Source of the DNA: a virus
DNA length: 64,000 nucleotides
Virus record (IMG/VR): IMGVR_UViG_3300017917_003732
Span: 1-64,000 of that record
Reading direction: 5' to 3' (one strand)
Part shown: one piece after another, positions 30,539 through 39,581 of the stretch
Layout of the letters: every line of letters starts with the position of its first letter
Position numbering within the stretch: the first letter of the stretch is position 1
Notes under the pieces: generated by a model
What the model saw: the letters and a program-made list of their open reading frames with translations, nothing else
The model's database searches: none
Told to the model about the DNA's origin: nothing
Made by a program: the position numbers and the translations under genes

Positions 30539-31141
30539 TCACCAAAAAGCAAAGTAGAACCCTACTTGAGGATTATGGGCAAAAATCCACCATGAAAATC
30601 CATAACCACCATAGAATCCAAAATTGCGAGTCAGATCAAGGCCAACTCCAAACCCAATTGACCTAAACCCTGTGGCTAGGTTGAGATTTAGAGGCTTCCA
30701 GTAGATGAAGTCCCATAGGATACCAAACTCCAATCCTTCAGCCGCCACCGAACTCTCCAAGGCATCGACGAACAAGAAACTCCCAGCAAACTTGGGGCGA
30801 AATCGAAGACCCCAAACGGAAGGCTCCTTTTCCGCAACAACGAGAGATACCTTGCCTTCGGCGGTAACCTCATAATTGCACCACGACATCTTCAGCGCAT
30901 AGGGGTGTGGATCCGCCCCGGAATAATAGACCCTCCCCTCTTGATCCACCACGATTGTCACTGGATCTAACTGAAACTTCGGCTTCGTACTCTGTTGACA
31001 CTGCTTGTCTTGGAGTAGGCGTAGAAAGACCCTCATGTCTTCCGCAGGGACACAAGTTGACCCGGTCGTACAGGCTTCCTGAGCACTTACTGTTTTTGAC
31101 AGAAAGAGCCCAAAGAAGACAAAAAGAAACCAGAATCGCAT
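30539..31141 (-). CDS. exported protein, probable small outer-membrane beta-barrel
   Basis: 200 aa. A classical signal peptide (MRFWFLFVFFGLFLSKTVSA) with probable cleavage before QEACT. The mature part has two Cys near the start (C24, C30), a short helix, then VTIVVDQEGRVYYSGADPHPY, and finishes with aromatic, Gly-rich amphipathic strands ending in FYFAFW, a terminal Phe/Trp pattern typical of outer-membrane barrels. It may alter the host envelope (exclusion, lysis) after export by the host Sec system. It directly precedes the replication block; no lipobox is seen. Confidence 0.6.
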   Translation of the reverse strand: MRFWFLFVFFGLFLSKTVSAQEACTTGSTCVPAEDMRVFLRLLQDKQCQQSTKPKFQLDPVTIVVDQEGRVYYSGADPHPYALKMSWCNYEVTAEGKVSLVVAEKEPSVWGLRFRPKFAGSFLFVDALESSVAAEGLEFGILWDFIYWKPLNLNLATGFRSIGFGVGLDLTRNFGFYGGYGFSWWIFAHNPQVGFYFAFW

Positions 31142-31145
31142 TGAC

Positions 31146-31535
31146 TTAGACCAAAGAGGGTTTTTTCTTCTTTGTCAGCCACTTATCAATCTGACCAAGA
31201 ATGTTCTTCGCCGGTGGGAAGTTAGCCTCAAAGTTCTTGCCGATAGCCTTTTTCAAGGCATCCATAGCTTCTGGGCTATCATCTTTGAGGTGCGCAGCTA
31301 CTTCGTGCTCGACTTTTTCCTTTGCCTCTAGAAGAAGACCAAGTCGGTAAATATTACCCCCTCCGCCCCGACGAGACTCCTTTTCATACTCTTTCCTATC
31401 GTACTGGGTGATTTTACTTGCCAGTGCCATGAGGAAGGATTCCACAGTTGCATTCGGAAGAGCCGCTGTGATTGTAGACGCATAGCGCTCTTTGACTCGA
31501 CACGCAATGAACTGATCTAAACGATTGAGTTTCAG
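31146..31535 (-). CDS. conserved phage protein, probably starting at CTG, 129 aa
   Basis: From a GTG at 31445 only 99 residues would be made and 86 bases would be left uncovered. The same frame stays open upstream to a stop and encodes LNRLDQFIACRVKERYAS, which looks like genuine protein and carries the [KR]-[VI]-x-x-R-[YF] tag seen in other proteins here. A CTG at 31535 overlaps the preceding TGA as CTGA, mimicking the usual ATGA coupling, so I use it. The rest is helical, with GGGGNIYRLGLLLEAKEKVE and a C-terminal KKKK patch. Function unknown. Confidence 0.55.
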   Translation of the reverse strand: MKLNRLDQFIACRVKERYASTITAALPNATVESFLMALASKITQYDRKEYEKESRRGGGGNIYRLGLLLEAKEKVEHEVAAHLKDDSPEAMDALKKAIGKNFEANFPPAKNILGQIDKWLTKKKKPSLV

Positions 31536-32095
31536 TTCTCACCATACTTTCTTAAAAGGGTGTCAATCTCTTGGGTAGGAATACCTGAGCTATCCTTAAC
31601 TGTGACCACTACCACGCTAGGCGTTACTACGATGACCTGATCAACATCCCTATTGGTCACCCCATCCGGAAGGATCACTTCTGTTGGTTTATCTTCCCCA
31701 GGGGGTGTGAAAACAACAGTTTTGGGGTTAGAGAATAATCCGGGCTCTCGAATAGGCACCACTACTGCCTGAGTATCACCCTTGGAGTCCGGCTGCCCAA
31801 TAGGGATAATCCTTCCGTTCTTGTCTACTCTATTCGGATCCACCGAATTGGAGATATCGATAGTTTTTCTCCCATCCGATTTTCTCCCAAGAAGCTTGCT
31901 GAGAAGGCCCCCAACCTGAAGCTCCTTGAACCCCATCGAAACCAATAAAACGGCGCCGAGAACTACCACCAAGGCGAAGATAAGCTTCAGGACATCAGGA
32001 GTTGCCCAACAAAGGAAGCCCCATAGCCTGGACACGGTCGCCTTGCAGGCTTCCCATGCTCGCTTACCACAGGACTTACCGAAAAGATCAGGCAT
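31532..32095 (-). CDS. single-pass membrane protein, 187 aa
   Basis: One hydrophobic segment at about residues 35-56 (LKLIFALVVVLGAVLLVSMG), preceded by a short N-terminal part and followed by a 130-residue soluble, beta-rich domain. This topology is compatible with a spanin-like or virion membrane protein, but no lipobox or proline-rich region is evident. The start is ATG 32095, with AGGA seven bases upstream and an eight-base overlap with the J-domain gene; an ATG at 32131 is less likely. Near two other membrane or exported genes, hence a possible lysis region. Confidence 0.55.
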   Translation of the reverse strand: MPDLFGKSCGKRAWEACKATVSRLWGFLCWATPDVLKLIFALVVVLGAVLLVSMGFKELQVGGLLSKLLGRKSDGRKTIDISNSVDPNRVDKNGRIIPIGQPDSKGDTQAVVVPIREPGLFSNPKTVVFTPPGEDKPTEVILPDGVTNRDVDQVIVVTPSVVVVTVKDSSGIPTQEIDTLLRKYGEN

Positions 32096-33404
32096 GAATC
32101 GTCCTAAATAAGTCGTACATTGACATTCCAAGAACCTCAGCCGCTTGCCTTAAAGTCATTTCGGAAGCAACAGACAAGAGACTCGATGTCTTCGACTCAG
32201 GAAGGTACTCCTCAGCAGCCTTTTCCAAAGCAAGATGAAGCCATGAAGGTTCAGAGGTTAGGCAGTCAGTCAGATGAGTGATTGCCGTAGCGGCATCAAA
32301 CTTGAGGCTAAAACCCCCCCGACTCCCTCGAAGACGGCTGAGATTAAAGGGACGACCTTCGGATATCTCCCAATTCATGACATAGGGGATGAAAGATTTC
32401 TTGAGATTCTCCACTGTAGCATCTGTCAATTGACAGTCCTTACCGTTCACTCGAACGAAAAATTCGTATGAGTCGGCATTATCCATTCTCTTTTTCTCCG
32501 CCTTCATACGACTAATCTTCTCACGACTATACTTTGTATAAACCTCAACCACACTCTTTCGTCCGACTACCGAAGGGTCCTCGTCGTTGAGAAGACCACA
32601 TCCAACAAGGATGTCCTTTAGCGCCGCCCCTCCAGAGCGAGGAATTTTTTTAATGACCTCTTCCGTGGGTCGGTCCCATTGCCAAGCAACAAACTTCTTG
32701 GCGGGTTTAGGGGTTGCCCCGTCAGCCCATTGAGTCCCAATTAGCTTGATGTATTTAGTAGCAATCTTGGCAACGTTCTGAGACAAGGGGGCATCAACCC
32801 AAGAAACTTGCCAATCCTCCATGACCTTGGTACGCTGCCCCATGTCAGTCGGGATTGTCCCCCCACTCTCACCTCTCTCCTTGATAGCAAGGAATATGTG
32901 CTTTGATTCGGTACGACCATAAAGAGTCCAAACTCGATGCCCAGGATAGTAAGATTTTTCCCAATACCACTCAGGAATCGATACGAATTTCCACTCAACC
33001 CCTGAGGGGGGTGTATTTGAGGACCAAGCTTTCGAAAAGTTTTGACCCTCCATAACCGAATCTGGCCCAGTCGGAGGCTTTTGACGACTCCACTCGTAAT
33101 TCTTGTCCTGAGGGCGACCAGGTTCGTTAGTCGGCCGACTCTTTCCTGTTAGGATATCCTTTGCTACGTTTACCTCCACCATCTTCGCAGGGTCACCGCC
33201 CCGATCGGGATGGTTTTCAAATGCCTTGCTGCGATAAGCCTTCATGATCTCTTCCGGACTCGGGGAAGAAAGGGGAGGAAATCCCAAGACCTGCTTGGCT
33301 TGCTCCATCGACATCGCAAGCAAAAGACGCGCGTACCGAGCTTCGAATTCGACTTGAGCGTATCGATTCGCTATTTTGTTGATTAGTGTCAAATCAGTGT
33401 GCAC
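32088..33404 (-). CDS. J-domain (DnaJ-like) protein, 438 aa
   Basis: Residues about 33-87 form a J domain: MEQAKQVLGFPP, PEEIMKAYRSKAFENHPDRGGD with the essential HPD at 65-67, and VEVNVAKDILTG. The first 30 residues include LINKIANRYAQ, a tag-like helix. No Gly/Phe region or zinc domain follows; the remaining 340 residues are unknown, with a terminal helical segment (LRQAAEVLGMSMYDLFRTI). J domains stimulate Hsp70 ATPase, so this protein probably redirects host DnaK, perhaps for assembly of the very large tail proteins. GTG start with GAGGA five bases upstream. Confidence 0.75.
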   Translation of the reverse strand: MHTDLTLINKIANRYAQVEFEARYARLLLAMSMEQAKQVLGFPPLSSPSPEEIMKAYRSKAFENHPDRGGDPAKMVEVNVAKDILTGKSRPTNEPGRPQDKNYEWSRQKPPTGPDSVMEGQNFSKAWSSNTPPSGVEWKFVSIPEWYWEKSYYPGHRVWTLYGRTESKHIFLAIKERGESGGTIPTDMGQRTKVMEDWQVSWVDAPLSQNVAKIATKYIKLIGTQWADGATPKPAKKFVAWQWDRPTEEVIKKIPRSGGAALKDILVGCGLLNDEDPSVVGRKSVVEVYTKYSREKISRMKAEKKRMDNADSYEFFVRVNGKDCQLTDATVENLKKSFIPYVMNWEISEGRPFNLSRLRGSRGGFSLKFDAATAITHLTDCLTSEPSWLHLALEKAAEEYLPESKTSSLLSVASEMTLRQAAEVLGMSMYDLFRTIHA

Positions 33405-33420
33405 GATATCCTCATAAACT

Positions 33421-33885
33421 TTAGGACTTGTCTTTTTTCCCCTCAGCTACAACAAGCGTTGGGCGAGTCTCATCCGCTGGGGGTGGCTCCGTAGCAACAG
33501 GAGGGAGCCCATTATCTTCCTCCGCCTTTGCGGGATTACTCTTGATCCAAGCTCGGATACGATTGTAAATGAAAGCAGAGAATAGGCCGCACACCGCACC
33601 AAACATGATGCGACCACTTCGGGTGCCATTGGTCAATTCCGGCCAAACAAAAGTTTTTGCCATAAGACCCATGAGGCCTCCGACAAAAATCGTGAGGACT
33701 GGCAAACACACCTCATTCCATAGACGAAAAGCAAGGGTTGTCTGCCGTACCCGCCCAGTTTCTACAAGGACCTTCCAAGTCCCTTCAATCAATCGCCTGA
33801 CGAAATATGTGACAACATATACCGCCAGACAAATGTAGATAAACTGTTGACTGACTATGGCGTTAACTAGGGAGTCAAGGTCCAT
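33421..33885 (-). CDS. multi-pass membrane protein, holin candidate
   Basis: 154 aa with three probable membrane segments (about residues 10-32, 58-78 and 90-108; for example FIYICLAVYVVTYFV and VLTIFVGGLMGLMA), then a charged, Pro-rich C-terminal tail ending KKDKS. Size, segment number and tail fit a holin, but no endolysin lies beside it in the window, so the call is tentative. ATG 33885 is preceded by GGAG at ten bases. An inverted repeat lies in its leader. Confidence 0.5.
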   Translation of the reverse strand: MDLDSLVNAIVSQQFIYICLAVYVVTYFVRRLIEGTWKVLVETGRVRQTTLAFRLWNEVCLPVLTIFVGGLMGLMAKTFVWPELTNGTRSGRIMFGAVCGLFSAFIYNRIRAWIKSNPAKAEEDNGLPPVATEPPPADETRPTLVVAEGKKDKS

Positions 33886-33899
33886 TATGAGAGATCTCC

Positions 33900-33935
33900 A
33901 ACGAGGCACAGCTATAAAACGAACCGCACCTCGTT
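33900..33935. repeat. inverted repeat in the leader of the membrane-protein gene
   Basis: AACGAGG (33900-33906) pairs with CCTCGTT (33929-33935) around a 22-base loop containing TATAAA. It sits just before the ribosome binding site of the membrane protein gene and after the stop of the preceding gene. It could fold over the translation start or bind a regulator. Confidence 0.35.
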
Positions 33936-33949
33936 AGAGTCCAGGACCC

Positions 33950-34246
33950 TTAGTCCTCGTCTACCGAGAGGCTCTCAACGACTTCTACCGTATGATGTTG
34001 AGGCTTTCTCTGTGCCTCATTTTTGGAAGGATTCGGATTGGCCTTTGACTTAGAAGGCACTAAGTTCCCAATATCCAAGCTCTCCCACTTTCCAGCCCAT
34101 TTTAGCTGTTCCTGAAGTTCCATCCTCTGAACCGGAGTGAGGTGCGGATTACGGAGGAGAAGTTGAATTTGCCGCCTTGCATTCGCAGCCCCAACTGCCC
34201 GAACTTCTTTTGGCACTTCATGCAGGGTCAGAGTTCGAATCGCCAT
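33950..34246 (-). CDS. hypothetical protein, 98 aa
   Basis: An N-terminal helical part (VPKEVRAVGAANARRQIQLL; TPVQRMELQEQLKWAG) is followed by a Lys/Asn/Pro-rich disordered tail ending in acidic residues. The start at ATG 34246 lies one base after the stop of the 1541-aa tail gene, with a GGGGGG run about nine bases upstream. Last gene of the tail transcript order. No family recognised. Confidence 0.5.
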   Translation of the reverse strand: MAIRTLTLHEVPKEVRAVGAANARRQIQLLLRNPHLTPVQRMELQEQLKWAGKWESLDIGNLVPSKSKANPNPSKNEAQRKPQHHTVEVVESLSVDED

Positions 34247-34247
34247 T

Positions 34248-37200
34248 TCAGAAACCCCCCATCCTATTGGGTAGCGAAATCGAAGCTGGGTCAACCTCAT
34301 ACTTGGTACGGTTCTTCAAAAGAGGGTGGCCTTCGATTCGATACAGATCCGCCGCTGAACTACCCTCACTCGTGCCATTAGTCCCAATGATGACAGTTGC
34401 TCCTGCCGACGTCACATCCAATGTCATAACGCGTGTCACCACTGCCAACAATAGCTCGTCACCCGCACTAGCCTGATTGACTCCGACACTAGTAGGAGAG
34501 TTACGAACAAGGTAAGCACGTCCAATAATCGCCTTGGTGCCTCGACCAGAGCCATTGATGTTACTGTATATCGCACCGATCTCGCCCCCAGGGCGGTCAC
34601 CGGAACCAAGAAACATGGAACCGCCTCGGGTCACTCGGAAGTTCGTCAAAAGTTCATACAGGCCTGGCTCACCGTCCACGTGAACTAAGATATCCCCGGG
34701 CACTCCAGTCGAAATAGAGGCGGGCATAAGAGAGATTTCTTCCTGCTCCAAGGTATTCGTTCGACCGAGGCTAGCAGAGATAGAGCCGATTCCGATATCT
34801 TCCAGATACTGAAGAGGGCAAGCGTTTACATTCGTGAAACGACCACCGTGAAAATCCTTGTCCCGATAGAGAGACCCAAGCGGTAGTCTTTCGGTGCACC
34901 CCAGATACTCAGGATTTGATCCTGGATCAAAGAAATCCCCTCCAGGGTTGAGTGCTCCAATCTTGAGACTTGGGCGATCCTCGACTGAGGAAACCGGTGG
35001 GAAAGAACCGGGGTCCTCATAACCAACATTCCTAAAGTCATAGACGTTTGGCGAAACCAAGTCACCAGATAGTCGGCCCGTCCCAAGTGTGGTGATGAAA
35101 CCAGTCGAAGCCAAAACCTCTAGTGGCTTCTGATTGGGCCTAGTCAAGTTCGAAATATCTAGGAATGACGAGCTAAGCTGATATGCAGTATAACTCGTCA
35201 GAGGTCCCGGAGTGAATCCAAGATCCAAGTAATTGGATTGCGAGCCCCAGGGGTCCCCCTGATAAGGCGTTCGGCTGTAATTGATCAATGCAGTGTCGAA
35301 ACTCGTGAGAGGCCCAGGAAGAATAGTTGTAGGACCATGAATAACAGGAGAGGAAATGTTCGCTTCCCGAGTCGCCTCCTTTAGCTCTGTACGAGTCCTA
35401 GACAGAAGAAGCTTGAATGGTTTCCCTAGGTCGAAAGAACCGCGATCAAAGCCAAAGATACTCGCTGTGATCACATAATGCTTCGAGCGGAAACTACCGA
35501 TCGGTACCGGACTCTTGGATAAGTCTAGGGCCTCAGCGTTGAGAACGAAGTATGAGTCGCCATCATCATCAACTTCAATCCACAAGATAGGGCCATCAAA
35601 ATTCTGGCGAAGAAGGTTTTTGGCTCCGGAGCCAGTATACTCTCTCGTGCTAGGATTGTAACTTGGCCCATTGGTCTTGTAGTCAACTGCCTCGTAAACC
35701 GCCCAAAGACGAGCAACCCCATAAAATGGGGGAAGCTGGAGCCCCTGACGGCCAAGACCTCTTGAATCATCAAAGAACTTTATCCCAGCAAACGTGACAC
35801 CACTATAAGAGAACGCTGCATTGTATGTTGCATCAACAATTGTGGACCCTGACAGGTTTCCTGTAGAAAATGCAGCATAAGAAGCCGATCCTTCATTGGT
35901 ATAGCTTATATACTGCTTATTATGGTCGGTATCTGTGAGGCTTGTTGAAGATCCCTCATGCGATTGCAGCATGAAGTTGATACCACGGTGAAAGGTGGCA
36001 TTGTTTTCAGCAAGGATTGGGAGACGGACCTCCCCCCAACCCGGTACTAGATGCCTCGGCAGAGTAACATAGAAGTTCTTTTCATTTGCTTCTGTTTGAG
36101 TAGACCCCGAAAACAAGTTGAGAGGGTCTGTTGTGGCCCACTTGGCAGTGACACCGTCTGCCTTCTTCAAGGGCATTAACCCTTGCGCATGATAGACCGC
36201 ATATTGAGTGGTCGAAATATCCGGGACAATGGGAATAGGATTTCCGTAAACGGTCAAAGAATTAGAGGTATGTGACTGTATTACGTATTGCCCCTTAGCC
36301 GGACCCGAGAGGATCACCAAAACATCACTTTCGTCAAGTACCGAAGTGAAGTCTACCGCTGGAATTCCCTCATCTGTGAGGGTACTAACTGTTAACCCTG
36401 TAGGAGTCCTAGGCTCTACGATCGGGGTACCGAAGATATTCTCCCCTGCCCCGTTGAGGGCTGAAACCGAGATCGGGAATCCGATTCTCTGGTACGGAGT
36501 CAAGATCACAGTTTTTGAACCCAGATCCGCATAAGCCTCAGAAGTTACTGGAAGCATACCCTTATAGGACTGGTTCCGGTACTTACTCCAAAGCATTGCC
36601 CATGATGTCCGAAGAGGAAAGTTAGTTTGTGGCACACCAGATGGCTGAGTCAAAAGTTCGGCATAGGGGTGATAGAGCGTAATGTTATGAATTGAGTCCG
36701 GACGACGGGATAACCCACGACCCCCACCGTACTGCACATTAACCGTAACATAGAGGTTAGGGTTGCTATTTTTGCTAATTGGGAAAGGTGCCCCATTTCC
36801 AACGATCTGAATCTCTAGGTCAGAGGAAGATGTCGGAGTAGTTGGGACCGAACGAACAATGAACCTATGCTGAGGAAGAGATTCGGGATACCCATCGATA
36901 CGAACTTGCACTGACCCCAAACCTTTACGCACTTCATAGAATGACCCATCCGTTGCCGGAATAGTCCCCTCCACAGTGAGCTCATCCGAAGCGACACTAG
37001 TGATAAGATAGGTCCCCTTGGAGTTGCCATAGAAGATGACGAGTGTGTCCGCTGCTTCTACTCCAGCTGTGACGAAGTTGATAGTATCCGTAAAGTGCGA
37101 GTTCCCAGTTGACACGCCCCCGCTTTTCGAAATAACCACCTCATTGAGTAACCGCACCTGGTCTGCGTCTGCTCCCGGAGTCGTGGTCTTGAAAGGAGCC

Positions 37201-38873
37201 ACGGGGATGACAATTTTATCCCCTACCGTTCTCTCTGCGGGATCCACATTCGAAAGAGGTTCGGACGAGTCGGCTGTCCAGGTATCACCGACAGCCTGTC
37301 TGGTAGTGACAGCACTGATTACGTTAAGGGCCCAGCTAGAAGCAACCGGCTGTGCACCACTTGAAACCGCCCCGGTATACGGAGTACAAAGAATCTCGAC
37401 AGGTTGTTGAACCGACGCATCTGAGAAGATCATTCGAATGCGGTCAGGCGCATCAAGCTTGGTTATGCCAAGACTATTTGCCTGAGAAGAGCTGATCTTG
37501 TCTTCGTAAAAAACATAAGTCCCTTGGGTGCCAGACCCAGACCGTTTCCAGTTGGCTCTGAGCTGTCCTCGAAGGAGACGATCAAGGTTGCTCTTCAATA
37601 TCGTGTTATAGCCCACCCCATTGGGCGTAACTACATGCCGAAGGTCTAAGATATCCGTTTGGGTGATCTGGTCTGAGAACAAACCATCAGGGCGACCGGA
37701 GAGAATTTTGACGGATGAGCCAGAGGGATGAGCTTCCGCTTTAGTGCCATTTCTCCCACGAACAACACCACCAATAGTGTTTCCCGTAACCGTGTTATAG
37801 GTCATAATCTCGTCGCCGATCTGAATCAAAGCCGACGACCCGGGGTTTGCTGGAAGTGGGATATCTGTGGACGACATCAGGGTAATCGAAGTCGCCGAAT
37901 CCGTAATAGAAGCGGCCAAAGTAGGTGCCGCAGCAAAAGTCTTTACCCCAGACCTATCCGTAGCCGTTGGGTTGCGATTGAATCCACCATTGAGGTTCTG
38001 AGACGGATCTCCGGCCCAAGCTACTGAGTTACGACGAAAGACAACACAAACCGGAACGGCGTACACATATCCATCTACCGTTCCGAGATCATTTACTGTT
38101 CCATCTCCAGCACGCCAAAGCCCAGGGTCCCCAAGTTCCTCTCGCATATTTACGAATGGGTAGCCACCTGCCGAAGGGGGAGCTGCCATCGTCCCCTGAG
38201 CCTTTACCGCAGTAGCATCAAATCCGTCAGGACAACTTGCCAAACCAATGAGGCCCTTGACCACCCGAAGGCGATACTGAAGTTGAGTTCGTTGAGAGGT
38301 CTCGAAACCGATAGCAGGATCTTGGATGTCATCAGCAAGGTAACTTGCACCACCCTCCACATTCCCGTAACGATATATGGCCGAAGAGCTAGGTTTGTTC
38401 AAGGCTGAAGGTCCCGGTGGAACGCGAGCTTTCCAAACTTCCAAAAACACAAAGTCCGCTCGGAAGTCACCGCTATTCGATGGGGGTGGGTCCAGTGTTA
38501 TCTTATTCCAGGTATCAGTATTATTCGGAGATCCAGGAGGGGTTCCAACCTTGGTCCCCACCACAGGGATAAGCCAGCCATTTACCACAGCCCAAGTAAT
38601 GGACCTCTTCTCGCCAGCACGCTGGCGACCAAACCGAAACCAATTGGACCAGCTGGCATTGGTCACGAATTCCTTCGATGGGTTGGTATCATTCCCAAGC
38701 CACCCAGAAGGGGTATTGTGCAAAACGAGCTGTTGTCTCCAATCAGCTTCGATCTGCTGCATCAAGTTCAATTCTGAGTCAAGCGGGCACTTTCCCTGTT
38801 GCCAAATTACCTCCACAAAGGCAGAATTCTTGGGATCAAGGACCCTACTCACGCCGCCGCCAAAGTTATCCAT
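34248..38873 (-). CDS. large tail/fibre protein, paralogue of the 881-aa protein
   Basis: 1541 aa. Residues about 1-430 align by eye with the 881-aa protein at 49674-52319: WQQGKCPLDSELNL, TPSGWL, DFVFLEVW, YRYGNVEGG, QLQYRLRVVKG, DPGLWRAGDG, LGTVDGYVYAVP, RPDGLFSD, DILDLRHVV. Within this part is an inserted module SALIQIGDEIMTYNTVTG...VVRGRNGT that recurs in the 2620-aa protein. The centre has copies of a small beta module (TDTINFVTAGVEAADTLVI...GTYLITSV). The C-terminal 80 residues again resemble the 881-aa protein. A virion role is inferred from composition (Ser/Thr/Gly/Pro-rich, beta) and cluster position; the exact structure is unknown. Confidence 0.7.
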   Translation of the reverse strand: MDNFGGGVSRVLDPKNSAFVEVIWQQGKCPLDSELNLMQQIEADWRQQLVLHNTPSGWLGNDTNPSKEFVTNASWSNWFRFGRQRAGEKRSITWAVVNGWLIPVVGTKVGTPPGSPNNTDTWNKITLDPPPSNSGDFRADFVFLEVWKARVPPGPSALNKPSSSAIYRYGNVEGGASYLADDIQDPAIGFETSQRTQLQYRLRVVKGLIGLASCPDGFDATAVKAQGTMAAPPSAGGYPFVNMREELGDPGLWRAGDGTVNDLGTVDGYVYAVPVCVVFRRNSVAWAGDPSQNLNGGFNRNPTATDRSGVKTFAAAPTLAASITDSATSITLMSSTDIPLPANPGSSALIQIGDEIMTYNTVTGNTIGGVVRGRNGTKAEAHPSGSSVKILSGRPDGLFSDQITQTDILDLRHVVTPNGVGYNTILKSNLDRLLRGQLRANWKRSGSGTQGTYVFYEDKISSSQANSLGITKLDAPDRIRMIFSDASVQQPVEILCTPYTGAVSSGAQPVASSWALNVISAVTTRQAVGDTWTADSSEPLSNVDPAERTVGDKIVIPVAPFKTTTPGADADQVRLLNEVVISKSGGVSTGNSHFTDTINFVTAGVEAADTLVIFYGNSKGTYLITSVASDELTVEGTIPATDGSFYEVRKGLGSVQVRIDGYPESLPQHRFIVRSVPTTPTSSSDLEIQIVGNGAPFPISKNSNPNLYVTVNVQYGGGRGLSRRPDSIHNITLYHPYAELLTQPSGVPQTNFPLRTSWAMLWSKYRNQSYKGMLPVTSEAYADLGSKTVILTPYQRIGFPISVSALNGAGENIFGTPIVEPRTPTGLTVSTLTDEGIPAVDFTSVLDESDVLVILSGPAKGQYVIQSHTSNSLTVYGNPIPIVPDISTTQYAVYHAQGLMPLKKADGVTAKWATTDPLNLFSGSTQTEANEKNFYVTLPRHLVPGWGEVRLPILAENNATFHRGINFMLQSHEGSSTSLTDTDHNKQYISYTNEGSASYAAFSTGNLSGSTIVDATYNAAFSYSGVTFAGIKFFDDSRGLGRQGLQLPPFYGVARLWAVYEAVDYKTNGPSYNPSTREYTGSGAKNLLRQNFDGPILWIEVDDDGDSYFVLNAEALDLSKSPVPIGSFRSKHYVITASIFGFDRGSFDLGKPFKLLLSRTRTELKEATREANISSPVIHGPTTILPGPLTSFDTALINYSRTPYQGDPWGSQSNYLDLGFTPGPLTSYTAYQLSSSFLDISNLTRPNQKPLEVLASTGFITTLGTGRLSGDLVSPNVYDFRNVGYEDPGSFPPVSSVEDRPSLKIGALNPGGDFFDPGSNPEYLGCTERLPLGSLYRDKDFHGGRFTNVNACPLQYLEDIGIGSISASLGRTNTLEQEEISLMPASISTGVPGDILVHVDGEPGLYELLTNFRVTRGGSMFLGSGDRPGGEIGAIYSNINGSGRGTKAIIGRAYLVRNSPTSVGVNQASAGDELLLAVVTRVMTLDVTSAGATVIIGTNGTSEGSSAADLYRIEGHPLLKNRTKYEVDPASISLPNRMGGF

Positions 38874-38918
38874 TAGGCATTTCTCCGATTTGCATCCGTT
38901 CTCGTTAGCTTGCGGCCA

Positions 38919-39578
38919 TTAGTATAGCACCGCCCAAGAACCTAGGAACACCCGAGCAACAGAACTAACATCTGTACTTCGAGTAAATCTAAGGATCACC
39001 TGAGTACCCCTTGCAGAAATCGGAATCGAAACCAAAGATTTATCAGTTGCACTCAAGAACGTGACCCCGTTGTCGAAACTGATCTCAACCGTGACATGCA
39101 CATCAGGGGAGAGCTCCTGGTAATAACGCTGAAATGAACCGTCAGCGTCGTCTACGTCAACATAAGTGAACAACTCATAGGTCACAATTGCCTGCGCAGG
39201 GCCCGCACCACCTCCAGACCACGAGATACTGAAGGCATCCGTTTGTAGAAACGGAGTCGGATTGACGAGATCAGTTGGGTACAATCCGATAAGACCTCTT
39301 TCCCCGGAGAATACACCTTGACTTTGAGGCAAATTGACGTTGGCTGCGTCCAAAAGAGCATCATAGGTGATTTGGGTAAATAGTCCATGAGACCCTAAAA
39401 TACCTTGATACTTCTTGGTCAAGAGATCCGCCAAGTCTACCGGATCTTGCACTGAAACATCATCCGGTACTCGCACTACATAATTCCCCGTGACCCTGGT
39501 CTGTGGGGGGTAGGTCGTAGTAGTTACGACATCATTAATGACATCCGTGAACAGATCAATCAGATAGTGGGTGCTCAC
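38919..39578 (-). CDS. virion-associated protein, 219 aa
   Basis: Starts with a helical stretch (YLIDLFTDVINDVV), then a mainly beta domain with a glycine turn (SWSGGGAGPAQAIVTYELF) and VTVEISFDNGVTFLSATDK, an Ig-like pattern. GTG start with GGGAG eight bases upstream. It lies three bases after the giant 2620-aa gene and before its 1541-aa neighbour, so a baseplate or fibre-attachment role is plausible. No family recognised. Confidence 0.55.
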   Translation of the reverse strand: MSTHYLIDLFTDVINDVVTTTTYPPQTRVTGNYVVRVPDDVSVQDPVDLADLLTKKYQGILGSHGLFTQITYDALLDAANVNLPQSQGVFSGERGLIGLYPTDLVNPTPFLQTDAFSISWSGGGAGPAQAIVTYELFTYVDVDDADGSFQRYYQELSPDVHVTVEISFDNGVTFLSATDKSLVSIPISARGTQVILRFTRSTDVSSVARVFLGSWAVLY

Positions 39579-39581
39579 GGA

